Assembly: GCF_002754375.1 (NCBI RefSeq)
Contig: NZ_PEFF01000001.1
Location: forward strand, 6,217,501 to 6,281,500
Reading direction: 5' to 3'
Length of the DNA stretch: 64,000 nt
Source of the DNA: Variovorax sp. 54
GTDB lineage: Bacteria > Pseudomonadota > Gammaproteobacteria > Burkholderiales > Burkholderiaceae_C
Of the stretch, positions 38,088 to 47,200 are shown piece by piece. The notes under the pieces were generated by a model that was given only the letters and a program-made list of their open reading frames with translations, had not been told where the DNA came from and searched no databases. Made by a program: the position numbers and the translations under genes. Numbering within the stretch: position 1 is the first letter of the stretch; each line of letters begins with the position of its first letter.

Positions 38088-39392
38088 ATGGCCCTGTTTC
38101 CAGCCTCCGCGTTGCGCCCCGGCGTGCGCAAGCGCGAGGTGTTCGGCTGGGCGATGTACGACTTCGCGAACTCGGGCTACACCACGGTCGTGATCACGGC
38201 GGTGTTTGCCGCCTACTTCGTCGGTGGCATCGCCAAGGGCGCGCCATGGGCCACCTTTGCGTGGACCGCGGCCCTCAGCACCTCGTACGCCATCGTGATG
38301 TTCACGATGCCCGCCATCGGCGCCTGGGCCGACCTGCACGGCGCCAAGAAGCGCGTGCTGGTCATGACGACCACAGGCTGCGTGCTCGCCACTGCGGCGC
38401 TCGCACTCACGCCAGGCTTTGCGGGCGGTGCGATCGGCGTCGCGTTCGCGATGACGCTGGTGATCGTCTCCAATGCGTTCTATTCCTACGGCGAGTCGCT
38501 GACAGGCGCGTTCCTGCCCGAGCTGGCGACGGCCGAAGGCATGGGCAAGGTGAGCGGCTGGGGCTGGGCCTTCGGCTATGTCGGCGGCATGCTGGCGCTG
38601 GGGCTGTGCCTGGCCTACGTGCTGTGGTCGCAAGCGCGCGGGTTGCCCGCGGCGCACTTCGTGCCGGTCACGATGCTGATCACGGCGGCGATCTATGGCG
38701 TGGCCGCCTGCGCGACTTTCGCCTTGCTGCCTGAACGCGCCGTGCCGCAGGCGAGTCGCGGCCAGGACAGCGCCTGGAGGCAGCTGCGCGCCACCTTCCA
38801 GCAGGCCCGCGCCTACCGCGACTTCATGTGGCTGCTGGTCTGCACCGTCTGCTACCAGGGCGGTGTGGCGGTGGCGATCACGCTGGCGGCGATCTACGCG
38901 GAGCAGGTGATCGGCTTCGTCGCGAGCGAGACGATGGTGCTGATCTTCGTGCTCAACCTCGCGGCTGCGCTCGGCGCCTTCAGCTTTGGCTACGTGCAGG
39001 ACCGCATCGGCCACAAGGTGTCGCTGGCCGCGACGCTGCTCGCGTGGATCGCGGTGTGCGTGATTGCCGCGTGGGTCACGACCAAGGGCGGCTTCTGGTG
39101 GGCCGCCGCCATCGCGGGGCTGGCGATGGGCTCGAGCCAATCGGCCGGTCGCGCGATGACGGGCTACCTTGCGCCGCCGCAGCAGCTTGCCGAGTTCTTC
39201 GGGCTCTGGACCTTCGCCACGCGCCTGGCCAGCATCATCGGCCCGTTGAGCTTCGGTGCGATCACCTGGGCCACCGGCGGCAACCAGCGCATCGCGATCC
39301 TCTCGACCGCGGTGCTGTTCATCGGCGGGCTGTTGCTGCTGCTGCCGATCGACATGCAGCGCGGCCGCAAGGCCGCACTGCAGGCTCGCTAG
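38088..39392 (+). CDS. MFS transporter, UMF1 (Atg22-like) family
   Basis: 434 aa with about twelve membrane helices. The opening FGWAMYDFANSGYTTVVIT is the UMF1/Atg22-type signature, and GYLAPPQQLAEFFGLWTFATRLASIIGP in the second half is also typical. Yeast Atg22 is a vacuolar amino acid exporter; bacterial substrates are not established. It starts 29 bases after the unknown gene and may share its transcript. Confidence 0.9.
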   Translation: MALFPASALRPGVRKREVFGWAMYDFANSGYTTVVITAVFAAYFVGGIAKGAPWATFAWTAALSTSYAIVMFTMPAIGAWADLHGAKKRVLVMTTTGCVLATAALALTPGFAGGAIGVAFAMTLVIVSNAFYSYGESLTGAFLPELATAEGMGKVSGWGWAFGYVGGMLALGLCLAYVLWSQARGLPAAHFVPVTMLITAAIYGVAACATFALLPERAVPQASRGQDSAWRQLRATFQQARAYRDFMWLLVCTVCYQGGVAVAITLAAIYAEQVIGFVASETMVLIFVLNLAAALGAFSFGYVQDRIGHKVSLAATLLAWIAVCVIAAWVTTKGGFWWAAAIAGLAMGSSQSAGRAMTGYLAPPQQLAEFFGLWTFATRLASIIGPLSFGAITWATGGNQRIAILSTAVLFIGGLLLLLPIDMQRGRKAALQAR

Positions 39393-39402
39393 CCCACGAC
39401 GC

Positions 39403-41598
39403 TCAGGGCAGCTTGTCGCCGAACAGGCTGTCGCGGGTTAGCGGGTAGCCGGCTTCCGGCGCGTAGCGCTGGACCCAGTTGGCCGGGTTCTTCACGCGTG
39501 CCGCGAAAGCGCCCAGGTCCGAGCGATCGAGCGAGCCGTTGTAGATCGCATTGGTCTGGTTGGCCGGGCTCACCGTGAAGCTGAACGCCGTTCCCGCCGC
39601 CGTGAGCGCATCGGGAATGGTGCCTGCGGCGCCGCCGAGCGTGATGCTCGCGAGGTAGTTGCCGACCGCCGTGATCTTGCCCGCCTTGCCTTCGCCGACG
39701 CCTTCGATGGTGCCGCCCGCGATGGCGTAGACCGTCTCCGACTTGCCGATGCCGCCCGGCGAGCCGAGCGTGTAGCCGATGTCCGCGATCGGGCTGCCCA
39801 CGACATCGGTCTGGATCGTCACGATGGTGCCGGCCGGCAGGTTCTGGTTCGCGGTCCAGAAAAAGGCGGTTTCGTTGGTGATGTCGGTGAACTCGGCCGC
39901 GTCCTTCTTGCGGTCGCGGTCTGTGAACAGCACCTGCGTCCCACCGTTCACTGCCTTCAGCAGCACGAAGGCATAGGCGTCGGGCGTCTCGGCGTTGGCG
40001 GCCATGAAGAGCAGGTCGCCGGCTGCCAGCGGCGTCGGCACGCCGGCCGTCGTGAAGCCCAGCGACGTCGTGTCGTTGATGCCCGCGAAGGCATTGCCGG
40101 CTGCGTCGGTGATGGCGTTGGCATCGACCGTGACGTAGTAGCCGGCGTTCATCGCGAGCTTGGCCGTCGGCACCAGCGTGAGCACGTTGAACGCCACCTG
40201 CACGCGCGCGGCGGGGCTGTTGGCGTGGAAGGTCTCGACCACGGCACCGTCGGCCGCGTGCAGCACGATGCGCCCGGACCCGAGGCGCACGGCCTCGTTG
40301 AACGACAGGATGACCGAGGTGTCGAGGTTGACGCCCACGCGGCCGGCCGGCGGCGAGGCCTTCTTCAGCTTCGGTGCGGCCGTGTCGACCCACGGGGCGC
40401 CCAGGCGCACCACAAAACCGTCGAACTTCTGCTCGGCGGCGGGCAGGTCCTTCGAGGCGGTCTTGCCGTCCCACTTCGTGTCGCCGTTGTCCAGCAGCAG
40501 CTGCACCTGTGTGCCGGCCTTCACCGGGCCCGGCACTTCGACGACGGATTCGAAGCTGCCGCCCGTGGCCTTGCGCAACGCGTCGAGGTCGTTCGACAGT
40601 TCGACCGGTGCGCTGCTTGGGTTGCCGTCCCAGGCGAACAGCGCGAAGTTGCGGTCCACGTCCGGCACCGCGGCGCCCGCAGGGCCCGCGACGATCAGGT
40701 AGTTGCCGTCGGTGCCCTTGTCGATCGAGCGGATGCCGCGGCCTCCCAGCTCCAGTTCGATGGGCGCGCCGAAGACGGCTTGCGTGGCAGTGCCGGCCAT
40801 CAACGCGGCGTGGTTCTGCAGCGGCACGATCAGCGCCTTGGCGCGCACCGAGGCACCGGTCTGTGGTGCGCGGAAGCCCAGCCACAGAGCGGTGTCGTCC
40901 GGCGCGCTGGTCATGCCTTCGATCGAGAAGCCGTCGATGCGCTCCGGCACGATGCCGGCGGCGGCCGACGCGGCAAAGCCGAAGTGGCTGGCGCCGAGTC
41001 CATGGGCGTTGCTGGTGTCCCAGGCGATGAGCTGCGCTTCGAGCAGCGAGAACTGGCCCACGTAGTCGAAGGTGGTGGCCGCGCCCGTGCCGCCGACCTT
41101 CACTGCGAAGAGGTGCGAGCGGTCGGCTGCTGCGTCGCCGCCGTCCTTCTTGTTGCTGTTGGAGCCGGTGAAGTACAGCGTGTCGCCGATGCGCGTGCCG
41201 GCTTCGAGGTCGAGTTCCTTGGCGAGCTTCGGGCCTTCGTCCTTGTAGCTCCATTCCTTCACCGCGGCGCCGCCGGCGCGCGGGTACACGCGCAGCACGT
41301 TCGCTTCGTCGTCAGCCACGAGCATGAAGTCGCCGGGCAGGGCGATGGCGGTCGATGCGTCGGACGAGCCTTCGGTAGTGCCTGCGTTGGGCGTGAACTG
41401 CGCCTTCGACACGAGCTGGTCGGGCTCGGGGTGCACCACGGCCGGCGGCGTGGTCGGCGGGTTGGCCGTGGGCGGGGAGAAGCCGTTGAAGCCGCCGCCG
41501 TCACTGCCGCCGCCGCAGGCAGCGAGCAACAACGAGAGGGCGCCGGCGAGCAGCATGGGTTGGAAGGGAATGCGGGACGGGAGGGAAAGCGAACTCAT
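39403..41598 (-). CDS. Large multidomain lipoprotein (DUF3616-like, Ig-like, C-terminal beta module)
   Basis: 731 aa. Signal with lipobox LAAC (Cys about residue 28), then a Gly/Pro/Thr-rich linker. Residues ~60-400 look like a beta-propeller of the DUF3616 type (VADDEANVLRVYPRAGG, TLYFTGSNSNKK). Residues ~405-510 are an SbsA-type Ig-like domain with the pattern SPPAGRVGVNLDTSVILSFN. The last ~210 residues (GDLLFMAANAETPDAYAFVLL) form a module found in other surface proteins. Likely outer-membrane anchored and exposed; enzyme activity unknown. It ends 10 bases from the convergent MFS gene. Confidence 0.8.
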   Translation of the reverse strand: MSSLSLPSRIPFQPMLLAGALSLLLAACGGGSDGGGFNGFSPPTANPPTTPPAVVHPEPDQLVSKAQFTPNAGTTEGSSDASTAIALPGDFMLVADDEANVLRVYPRAGGAAVKEWSYKDEGPKLAKELDLEAGTRIGDTLYFTGSNSNKKDGGDAAADRSHLFAVKVGGTGAATTFDYVGQFSLLEAQLIAWDTSNAHGLGASHFGFAASAAAGIVPERIDGFSIEGMTSAPDDTALWLGFRAPQTGASVRAKALIVPLQNHAALMAGTATQAVFGAPIELELGGRGIRSIDKGTDGNYLIVAGPAGAAVPDVDRNFALFAWDGNPSSAPVELSNDLDALRKATGGSFESVVEVPGPVKAGTQVQLLLDNGDTKWDGKTASKDLPAAEQKFDGFVVRLGAPWVDTAAPKLKKASPPAGRVGVNLDTSVILSFNEAVRLGSGRIVLHAADGAVVETFHANSPAARVQVAFNVLTLVPTAKLAMNAGYYVTVDANAITDAAGNAFAGINDTTSLGFTTAGVPTPLAAGDLLFMAANAETPDAYAFVLLKAVNGGTQVLFTDRDRKKDAAEFTDITNETAFFWTANQNLPAGTIVTIQTDVVGSPIADIGYTLGSPGGIGKSETVYAIAGGTIEGVGEGKAGKITAVGNYLASITLGGAAGTIPDALTAAGTAFSFTVSPANQTNAIYNGSLDRSDLGAFAARVKNPANWVQRYAPEAGYPLTRDSLFGDKLP

Positions 41599-41687
41599 GG
41601 TACGTGGCCGTTCTTGGGAACAAACCGCGCATGCTGTTACTTTCGTATGACGGGTCCATGAAAGACCAGCCAGGTTTCAAGTGCTCG

Positions 41688-42476
41688 TCAGGGCATCTGC
41701 TGCAGCGACTTCGGCACCTTGTAGCGCTCGCCGTCATAGCGCAGCGTCACGGTGCTGAACTTCGCGGGCAACGCCTTCTCGACGCAGCCCTGGTCTTCCT
41801 GTTCCTGCGCACGGCTTTGCACCAGCGTGCGCGACAGCTGCAGGTCGGCGAAGCCGTTGCTCGTCGTGCGCGCGACCGACAGCATGGTGCGCAGCTTCTC
41901 GAAGTGGCCGGTGCAGGTGGCGTCCCAGCCGCCGTTGTCGTGGTCGAGCTCGACCTCCTGCAGCACCTGGCGCAGCTTGTTGCCGTGCTGCACGTAGAGG
42001 CGCACGGTCTCGCTGGCCTGCGGGCCCGAGGTCGGGCTGTTGCCGCGGTAGCGCACGCGCAGGCCGAAGGCGCGCGTGTCGGACGACAGCACGTAGCGCG
42101 AGGTGTCGACGCGGATCTCCTGGATCGCGGTGGTGGCGTCTTCGTCGAGCGCCTCGGGCAGGAAGATCCGCCCGATCACCGTGTCGCGGTCGGTGTTGCC
42201 GTTGTCGGGCCGCTGGATCAGCAGCAGCGCGAGGTCGAAGACCTTGGCGCCCTTGTCGGTGGTTTCGCGCGGCATCGGCAGCACCACGATGCTGCGGCCG
42301 GGAAACGCCGGCCAGACCTTGCAGGCCGCGAGCCGTTCGTCGAGCGGCTGCTTGGGGTAAAGCTTGGCATGCATGCGCTCGGCCAGCCCGCTTTCGCAGG
42401 CGGCGTGGCTCAGGCCGACGGCCGAGGCCAGGCCCAGCAGGAGCAGCGCATGACGCAGGAAGAAGAGGGCGCGCAT
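41688..42476 (-). CDS. Exported protein of unknown function
   Basis: 262 aa from ATG 42476, chosen because a clean signal peptide starts there (MRALFFLRHALLLLGLASAV, cleavage after SHA). Longer frames begin inside murI. The mature part has four cysteines spread along its length, suggesting two disulfides, and beta-rich segments such as SIVVLPMPRET and LRQVLQEVELDHDNGGWD. No family recognised. It lies 14 bases after murI and is probably cotranscribed with fumarase and murI. Confidence 0.78.
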   Translation of the reverse strand: MRALFFLRHALLLLGLASAVGLSHAACESGLAERMHAKLYPKQPLDERLAACKVWPAFPGRSIVVLPMPRETTDKGAKVFDLALLLIQRPDNGNTDRDTVIGRIFLPEALDEDATTAIQEIRVDTSRYVLSSDTRAFGLRVRYRGNSPTSGPQASETVRLYVQHGNKLRQVLQEVELDHDNGGWDATCTGHFEKLRTMLSVARTTSNGFADLQLSRTLVQSRAQEQEDQGCVEKALPAKFSTVTLRYDGERYKVPKSLQQMP

Positions 42477-42490
42477 TGCCAGTCGTGAGG

Positions 42491-43303
42491 TCAGGCGGCG
42501 TTTGCCGCAGGCACTGCAGCGGGTTGCGAACGTGCGGGAAGCCAACGCGTGGCGGCTGCTTCGAGCACTGCCAGATTGCCGCTGCTCTCGAGCACCAGGC
42601 CGCCTTCGCTGCGTTCATCTGCCAGCCGGCCGAGCGAGGTCAGCACGCGGCGGGTCTGCTGCGCGACCGGCGCGCCGGTGTCGATGAAGCGCAGCGTCGG
42701 CGGTGCGTGGCGCTGCAGTTCGTCTTTCACGAGCGGGTAGTGCGTACAGCCGAGCACCACGGTATCGACCTGGCCTGGGCCCTCGCCGAAGGGGCCTGCT
42801 TCCGCCATGTAGCGCTCGCACAGCGCTGCGATGGTGGCACTGTCGAAGCCTTCGATGGCCTTCACGAGCCCATCGCACGGCACGGGCCGCACGGTCGTCG
42901 CGCCTGCAAAGGAATCGCGCAGCGCCGCGTACCGGGCGCTGGCGAGTGTGCCGCGCGTGGCCAGCACCGCGATGTTGCCGGTGCGACTCGTCGCCACAGC
43001 GGGCTTGAGCGCCGGCTCCAGACCCACGATGGGCAGGGCGGGGAATTCGGCGCGCAGCACATGGATCGCCGCCGTGGTGGCCGTGTTGCAGGCCACCACC
43101 AGCGCCTTGATGTCGTGCGCGCGCAGCAGGTGTTCGACCACCTGGCGCGAGTGCGCGATGACGTAGGCGTCGCCGCGCTCGCCATACGGCGCGTTCGCGG
43201 TGTCGGCGAAGTAGACGAAGCGTTCGGTCGGCAGCTCGGCCTGCAGCGCGGCGAGCGTGCTCAGCCCGCCGACGCCGCTGTCGAACACGCCGACCGGGTT
43301 CAA
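42491..43303 (-). CDS. murI: Glutamate racemase
   Basis: 270 aa using a TTG start at 43303 that overlaps the fumarase stop (TTGA). The frame has no ATG near the conserved N-terminus VGVFDSGVGGLSTL, so TTG, or a GTG at 43291, must be used. Catalytic cysteines are in VVACNTATTAA and LGCTHYPL. It supplies D-glutamate for peptidoglycan in the cytoplasm. The weak start codon suggests low, coupled expression. Confidence 0.93.
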   Translation of the reverse strand: MNPVGVFDSGVGGLSTLAALQAELPTERFVYFADTANAPYGERGDAYVIAHSRQVVEHLLRAHDIKALVVACNTATTAAIHVLRAEFPALPIVGLEPALKPAVATSRTGNIAVLATRGTLASARYAALRDSFAGATTVRPVPCDGLVKAIEGFDSATIAALCERYMAEAGPFGEGPGQVDTVVLGCTHYPLVKDELQRHAPPTLRFIDTGAPVAQQTRRVLTSLGRLADERSEGGLVLESSGNLAVLEAAATRWLPARSQPAAVPAANAA

Positions 43304-44853
43304 GCGACTTCCAGCGGAATGGTCTTGAACTCGCCGCTGGCAATGCGCTTTTGCCACTCGGCCGGGCCGGTGATGTGCGCGCTGGTGCCGCCGGCATCGA
43401 CCGCCACGGTTACCGGCATGTCGACCACGTCGAATTCGTAGATGGCTTCCATGCCCAGGTCCGCAAAGCCCACGACCTTGGCGGTCTTGATGGCTTTGCT
43501 CACGAGGTAGGCGGCGCCGCCCACGGCCATGAGGTAAGCGCTCTTGTGCTTCTTGATGGCCTCGATGGCGACCGGGCCGCGCTCGGCCTTGCCGATCATG
43601 GCGATCAGGCCGGTTTGCGCCAGCATCATCTCGGTGAAGCCGTCCATGCGCGTGGCGGTGGTCGGGCCGGCGGGGCCCACGGCTTCGTTGCCGACCGGAT
43701 CGACCGGGCCGACGTAGTAGATGACGCGGTTCGTGAAGTCCACCGGCAGCTTCTCGCCCTTGGCCAGCATGTCCTGGATGCGCTTGTGCGCGGCGTCGCG
43801 GCCGGTGAGCATCTTGCCGTTCAGCAGGATCGTGTCGCCCGGCTTCCAGCTGGCGACTTCGGCGGGCGTGAGCTTGTTCAGGTCGACGCGCTTGCTCTTC
43901 TTTTCGTCGGGCGCCCAGTTCACGTCGGGCCACAGGTCGAGCGACGGCGGATCGAGGTAGACCGCGCCGCTGCCGTCCATCACGAAGTGCGCGTGGCGCG
44001 TGGCCGCGCAGTTGGGGATCATCGCCACGGGCTTGCTCGCCGCGTGCGTGGGGTACATCTTGATCTTGACGTCGAGCACGGTGGCCAGGCCGCCCAGGCC
44101 CTGCGCGCCGATGCCCAGGGCATTGACCTTCTCGAACAGCTCCAGGCGCAGCGCCTCGACCTTGCTCAGCTCGGCGCCCGAGGCGGCCTTGGCCTGCAGC
44201 TCGTGCATGTCCAGGTCGTCCATCAGGCTTTCCTTTGCCATGAGCGCGGCCTTCTCGGCGGTGCCGCCGATGCCGATGCCCAGCATGCCCGGCGGGCACC
44301 AGCCGGCGCCCATGGTGGGCACGGTCTTGAGCACCCAGTCGACCACGCTGTCGCCGGGGTTCAGCATGACCAGCTTGCTCTTGTTCTCGCTGCCGCCGCC
44401 CTTGGCGGCCACCGTCACTTCGACGGTGTTGCCGGGCACGATCTCGGTGAAGATCACCGCGGGCGTGTTGTCCTTGGTGTTCTTGCGATCGAACTGCGGA
44501 TCGCCCACGACCGAGGCGCGCAGCGTGTTGTCGGGGTGGTTGTAGCCGCGGCGCACGCCTTCGTTGATGGCGTCGTCCAGCGAACCGGTGAAGCCGCCCC
44601 AGCGCACGTCCATGCCCACCTTGAGGAACACGTTGACGATGCCGGTGTCCTGGCAGATCGGGCGGTGACCCGTGGCGCTCATCTTGCTGTTGGTCAGGAT
44701 CTGCGCAATGGCGTCCTTGGCGGCGGGACTCTGCTCGCGCTCGTAGGCCTTCGCCAGGTGGGCAATGTAGTCCGCGGGGTGGTAGTAGCTGATGTACTGG
44801 AGCGCGGCGCTGATCGATTCGATCAGGTCGGCCTGCTGGATCGTGGTCGTCAT
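43300..44853 (-). CDS. Fumarate hydratase, class I (4Fe-4S)
   Basis: 517 aa. Fusion-type class I fumarase with the alpha-like N-terminal part (ICQDTGIVNVFLKVG) and beta-like C-terminal part (AVDAGGTSAHITGPAEW). Cysteines in ICQDTG, GAGWCPPG and PNCAATRH fit the cluster ligands. TCA-cycle hydration of fumarate to malate; iron- and oxygen-sensitive. The same window encodes the stable class II enzyme at 49012-50409, so the two may be used under different iron or oxidative conditions. Confidence 0.95.
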   Translation of the reverse strand: MTTTIQQADLIESISAALQYISYYHPADYIAHLAKAYEREQSPAAKDAIAQILTNSKMSATGHRPICQDTGIVNVFLKVGMDVRWGGFTGSLDDAINEGVRRGYNHPDNTLRASVVGDPQFDRKNTKDNTPAVIFTEIVPGNTVEVTVAAKGGGSENKSKLVMLNPGDSVVDWVLKTVPTMGAGWCPPGMLGIGIGGTAEKAALMAKESLMDDLDMHELQAKAASGAELSKVEALRLELFEKVNALGIGAQGLGGLATVLDVKIKMYPTHAASKPVAMIPNCAATRHAHFVMDGSGAVYLDPPSLDLWPDVNWAPDEKKSKRVDLNKLTPAEVASWKPGDTILLNGKMLTGRDAAHKRIQDMLAKGEKLPVDFTNRVIYYVGPVDPVGNEAVGPAGPTTATRMDGFTEMMLAQTGLIAMIGKAERGPVAIEAIKKHKSAYLMAVGGAAYLVSKAIKTAKVVGFADLGMEAIYEFDVVDMPVTVAVDAGGTSAHITGPAEWQKRIASGEFKTIPLEVA

Positions 44854-44911
44854 GGTGGGGAGTCTTATTGGAGGGGAACGCCCTCGATTATCTCAGCCAC
44901 CAATACCGCAG

Positions 44912-44938
44912 GCCGGCGCCGGGCGAAAGGGCGCCGGC
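44912..44938 (-). terminator. GC-rich hairpin between fumarase start and proX end
   Basis: GCCGGCGCC pairs perfectly with GGCGCCGGC across a 9-base loop, 17 bases after the proX stop on the minus strand. No T run follows it in that direction, so it is a weak terminator or an mRNA 3'-end stabiliser for proVWX. Confidence 0.45.
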
Positions 44939-44955
44939 GCGGGTGTGAGTCGGTG

Positions 44956-45966
44956 TTACCGGGCGGCGGCGCGCGCCTCTGCAATCCACCCGTCGAAGGT
45001 CGCCTGGTGCACCCGAATCCAGCCGTCGGTGTGGCGCGTCACGTCCTGCATGCTGTTCGCGCCTTCGCTCATGCGCAGGTTCTGCGCGTTGATGTCGGCG
45101 ATCGGCAGCTTCATCACCTCGAACAGGCGGCCGGCGGCGGGGTTCTTCTCGATGAAGGCCCGGTTGGCAACGATGCGCTGCTGGTTGGCCAGGAAGCCGT
45201 AGTTGCGGCCGTTCGACAGCCGCGTGTTCACCGGCTCGCCGGCCTGCGGCGGCGAGAACGGCACCTGCAGCCAGACCACGTCAGCGCCCGGACGCAGCAC
45301 GGCGCTGACCCAGTAGGGCGTCCAGGTGTAGTAAAGGATTGGCTTGTCCTGCTTGAAGCGCGCGATGGTGTCGGCCATGAGCGCGGCGTAGCTGCCCTGC
45401 TTGTGGGTCACGCTGTCGCGCAGCTGGTAGGCGCTCAGGTGGCCCTCGATGGCCAGCTCGCAGCCCCAGCCGGGGTTGCAGCCGGTGAGGTCGGCCTTGC
45501 CGTCGCCGTCGGCATCGAACAGCTTGGCGATGGCCGGGTCTTTCAGCTGCGCGAGGCTGGTGATGTTGTACTGCTCAGCGGTCTTGCGGTCGATCAGGTA
45601 GCCCTGCACCGCGCCGTCGGAGTACACGCCCTGGTGCCACAGCTTGGCGTCGCCGCCGCTGTTCTTGTAGAAGTCGGCGTGCAGCAGGCTCCAGTGGTTG
45701 GCCATGAACGTGGCGTCGCCATTGGCAATGGCCAGGTGCTCGGTGGCGGGCTCGAGGTCCTTCATCGGCTCGACGGTGTAACCGAGCTTCTCGAGCGCGC
45801 GCATCACCAGCAGCGTCTGGAAGGCTTCCTCGGCGAGCGAGCTTTTCAGCGGCTGCACGGTGACGCCCTGGCCGGGCAGGTCATTGGCGGCCTGTGCGGT
45901 CGCACCGAAGGCGACGAAGCCCAGCGCCAGGAGGCCGCGGGCGAAGAAAAGGCGGGTTGTCTTCAT
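44956..45966 (-). CDS. proX: Glycine betaine/proline ABC transporter substrate-binding protein
   Basis: 336 aa. Signal peptide of about 27 residues ending AQAAND. The mature protein follows the ProX/OpuAC pattern, with the aromatic-cage segments NHWSLLHADFYKN and ILYYTWTPYWV that bind quaternary ammonium compounds, and a CNPGWGCELA segment with a likely disulfide. Last gene of proVWX, 22 bases after proW. Osmoprotectant uptake. Confidence 0.94.
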   Translation of the reverse strand: MKTTRLFFARGLLALGFVAFGATAQAANDLPGQGVTVQPLKSSLAEEAFQTLLVMRALEKLGYTVEPMKDLEPATEHLAIANGDATFMANHWSLLHADFYKNSGGDAKLWHQGVYSDGAVQGYLIDRKTAEQYNITSLAQLKDPAIAKLFDADGDGKADLTGCNPGWGCELAIEGHLSAYQLRDSVTHKQGSYAALMADTIARFKQDKPILYYTWTPYWVSAVLRPGADVVWLQVPFSPPQAGEPVNTRLSNGRNYGFLANQQRIVANRAFIEKNPAAGRLFEVMKLPIADINAQNLRMSEGANSMQDVTRHTDGWIRVHQATFDGWIAEARAAAR

Positions 45967-45988
45967 GCGTGGATGTCCTCCGTGACGG

Positions 45989-47179
45989 TCAGTGCGCTTG
46001 CGTGGAAAGGGCGGGCACGGCGTCGTCGGCGTGCGAGCCGCGCGAGGGCGTGCCGACAAGGCGCTGCAGCGTGCGCAGCGCAAGGCCGGCCGGTCCCGTG
46101 TACCACCAGCGGTGGCCGGCGCTGCGGCGCGACTTGCCCATGGCCTGCGTCAGGCGGTCCAGCGTGATCGCCAGCAGCACGATGCCCAGGCCGCCGACGG
46201 TGGCCAGGCCCATGTCGAGCCGGCCGATGCCGCGCAACACCATCTGGCCGAGGCCACCCACCGCGATCATCGAGGCGATCACCACCATCGACAGCGACAG
46301 CATCAGCGCCTGGTTGATGCCGGCCATGATCGATGGCATGGCCAGCGGCAGCTTCACCTTCAGCAGCATCTGCCAGGGCGAGGCGCCGTAGGCGCGCGCG
46401 GCCTCGATGAGGTCGGGCCGCACCTGGCGCAGGCCAAGGTTGGTCAGGCGCACCAGCGGGGCGAGCGCGAAGACGATGGTCACGATCACGCCCGGCACGT
46501 TGCCGATGCCGAACAGCATCACCACCGGCACGAGGTACACGAAGGCCGGCGTGGTCTGCATCGCGTCGAGCACCGGGCGCATCACGCGCTGGGCGCGGTC
46601 GTTGCTGGCCAGCAGCACGCCCAGCGGCAGGCCGATGACCATGCAGAACACCAGCGAGGTCAGCACCAGCGACAGCGTGACCATGGCCTCGGGCCAGATG
46701 CCGAGCATGGTCACCAGCATCAGCGACACGACGGTGCCGATGGCCAGCGCGCGGCCGGCGAACTGCCAGGCGAGCAGGCCGATGATCGCAATCATCGGCA
46801 GCGCGGGCAGGGCGGTGAGCAGGCTTTGTACCGAGTTGAGCGTGCTGTCGATGGGCAGGCGCACGGTCTGGAAGAAGGGGCGGAAATGCTCGACCACCCA
46901 GCCCAGGCCCTGGTTGATCCAGGCCTCGACGGGCAGCGAGCCGTCCCACAGGCGGTGCAGCGAGAAGCCACTGGTGGCGGTGTCGGCTTGGCCCGCGAGG
47001 GCGTGTGCGGTGTTCGCCGGCGCATCGAGCCAGGCGCTGGCGGTCGAGGTGTCAGGCGCGGCCGAGATCGCTTCCCACGGGTCGAGGGCAGGGGTGGGCG
47101 CGGGCGCGGCGGGCGTGTCCAGAATGGGTGCGTCCATCAGGGGCGCGTTCAGGTCGGAAGGCAATGTGGTGTCGTTCAT
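45989..47179 (-). CDS. proW: Glycine betaine/proline ABC transporter permease
   Basis: 396 aa. A long N-terminal extension of about 100 residues rich in Pro, Ala and Thr precedes the membrane domain, as in E. coli ProW. The permease core has the EAA loop [26 protein letters not shown] and about seven helices. Start 21 bases after the proV stop. Confidence 0.94.
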   Translation of the reverse strand: MNDTTLPSDLNAPLMDAPILDTPAAPAPTPALDPWEAISAAPDTSTASAWLDAPANTAHALAGQADTATSGFSLHRLWDGSLPVEAWINQGLGWVVEHFRPFFQTVRLPIDSTLNSVQSLLTALPALPMIAIIGLLAWQFAGRALAIGTVVSLMLVTMLGIWPEAMVTLSLVLTSLVFCMVIGLPLGVLLASNDRAQRVMRPVLDAMQTTPAFVYLVPVVMLFGIGNVPGVIVTIVFALAPLVRLTNLGLRQVRPDLIEAARAYGASPWQMLLKVKLPLAMPSIMAGINQALMLSLSMVVIASMIAVGGLGQMVLRGIGRLDMGLATVGGLGIVLLAITLDRLTQAMGKSRRSAGHRWWYTGPAGLALRTLQRLVGTPSRGSHADDAVPALSTQAH

Positions 47180-47200
47180 CGTTCAAGGTCCTTCGTGAAT

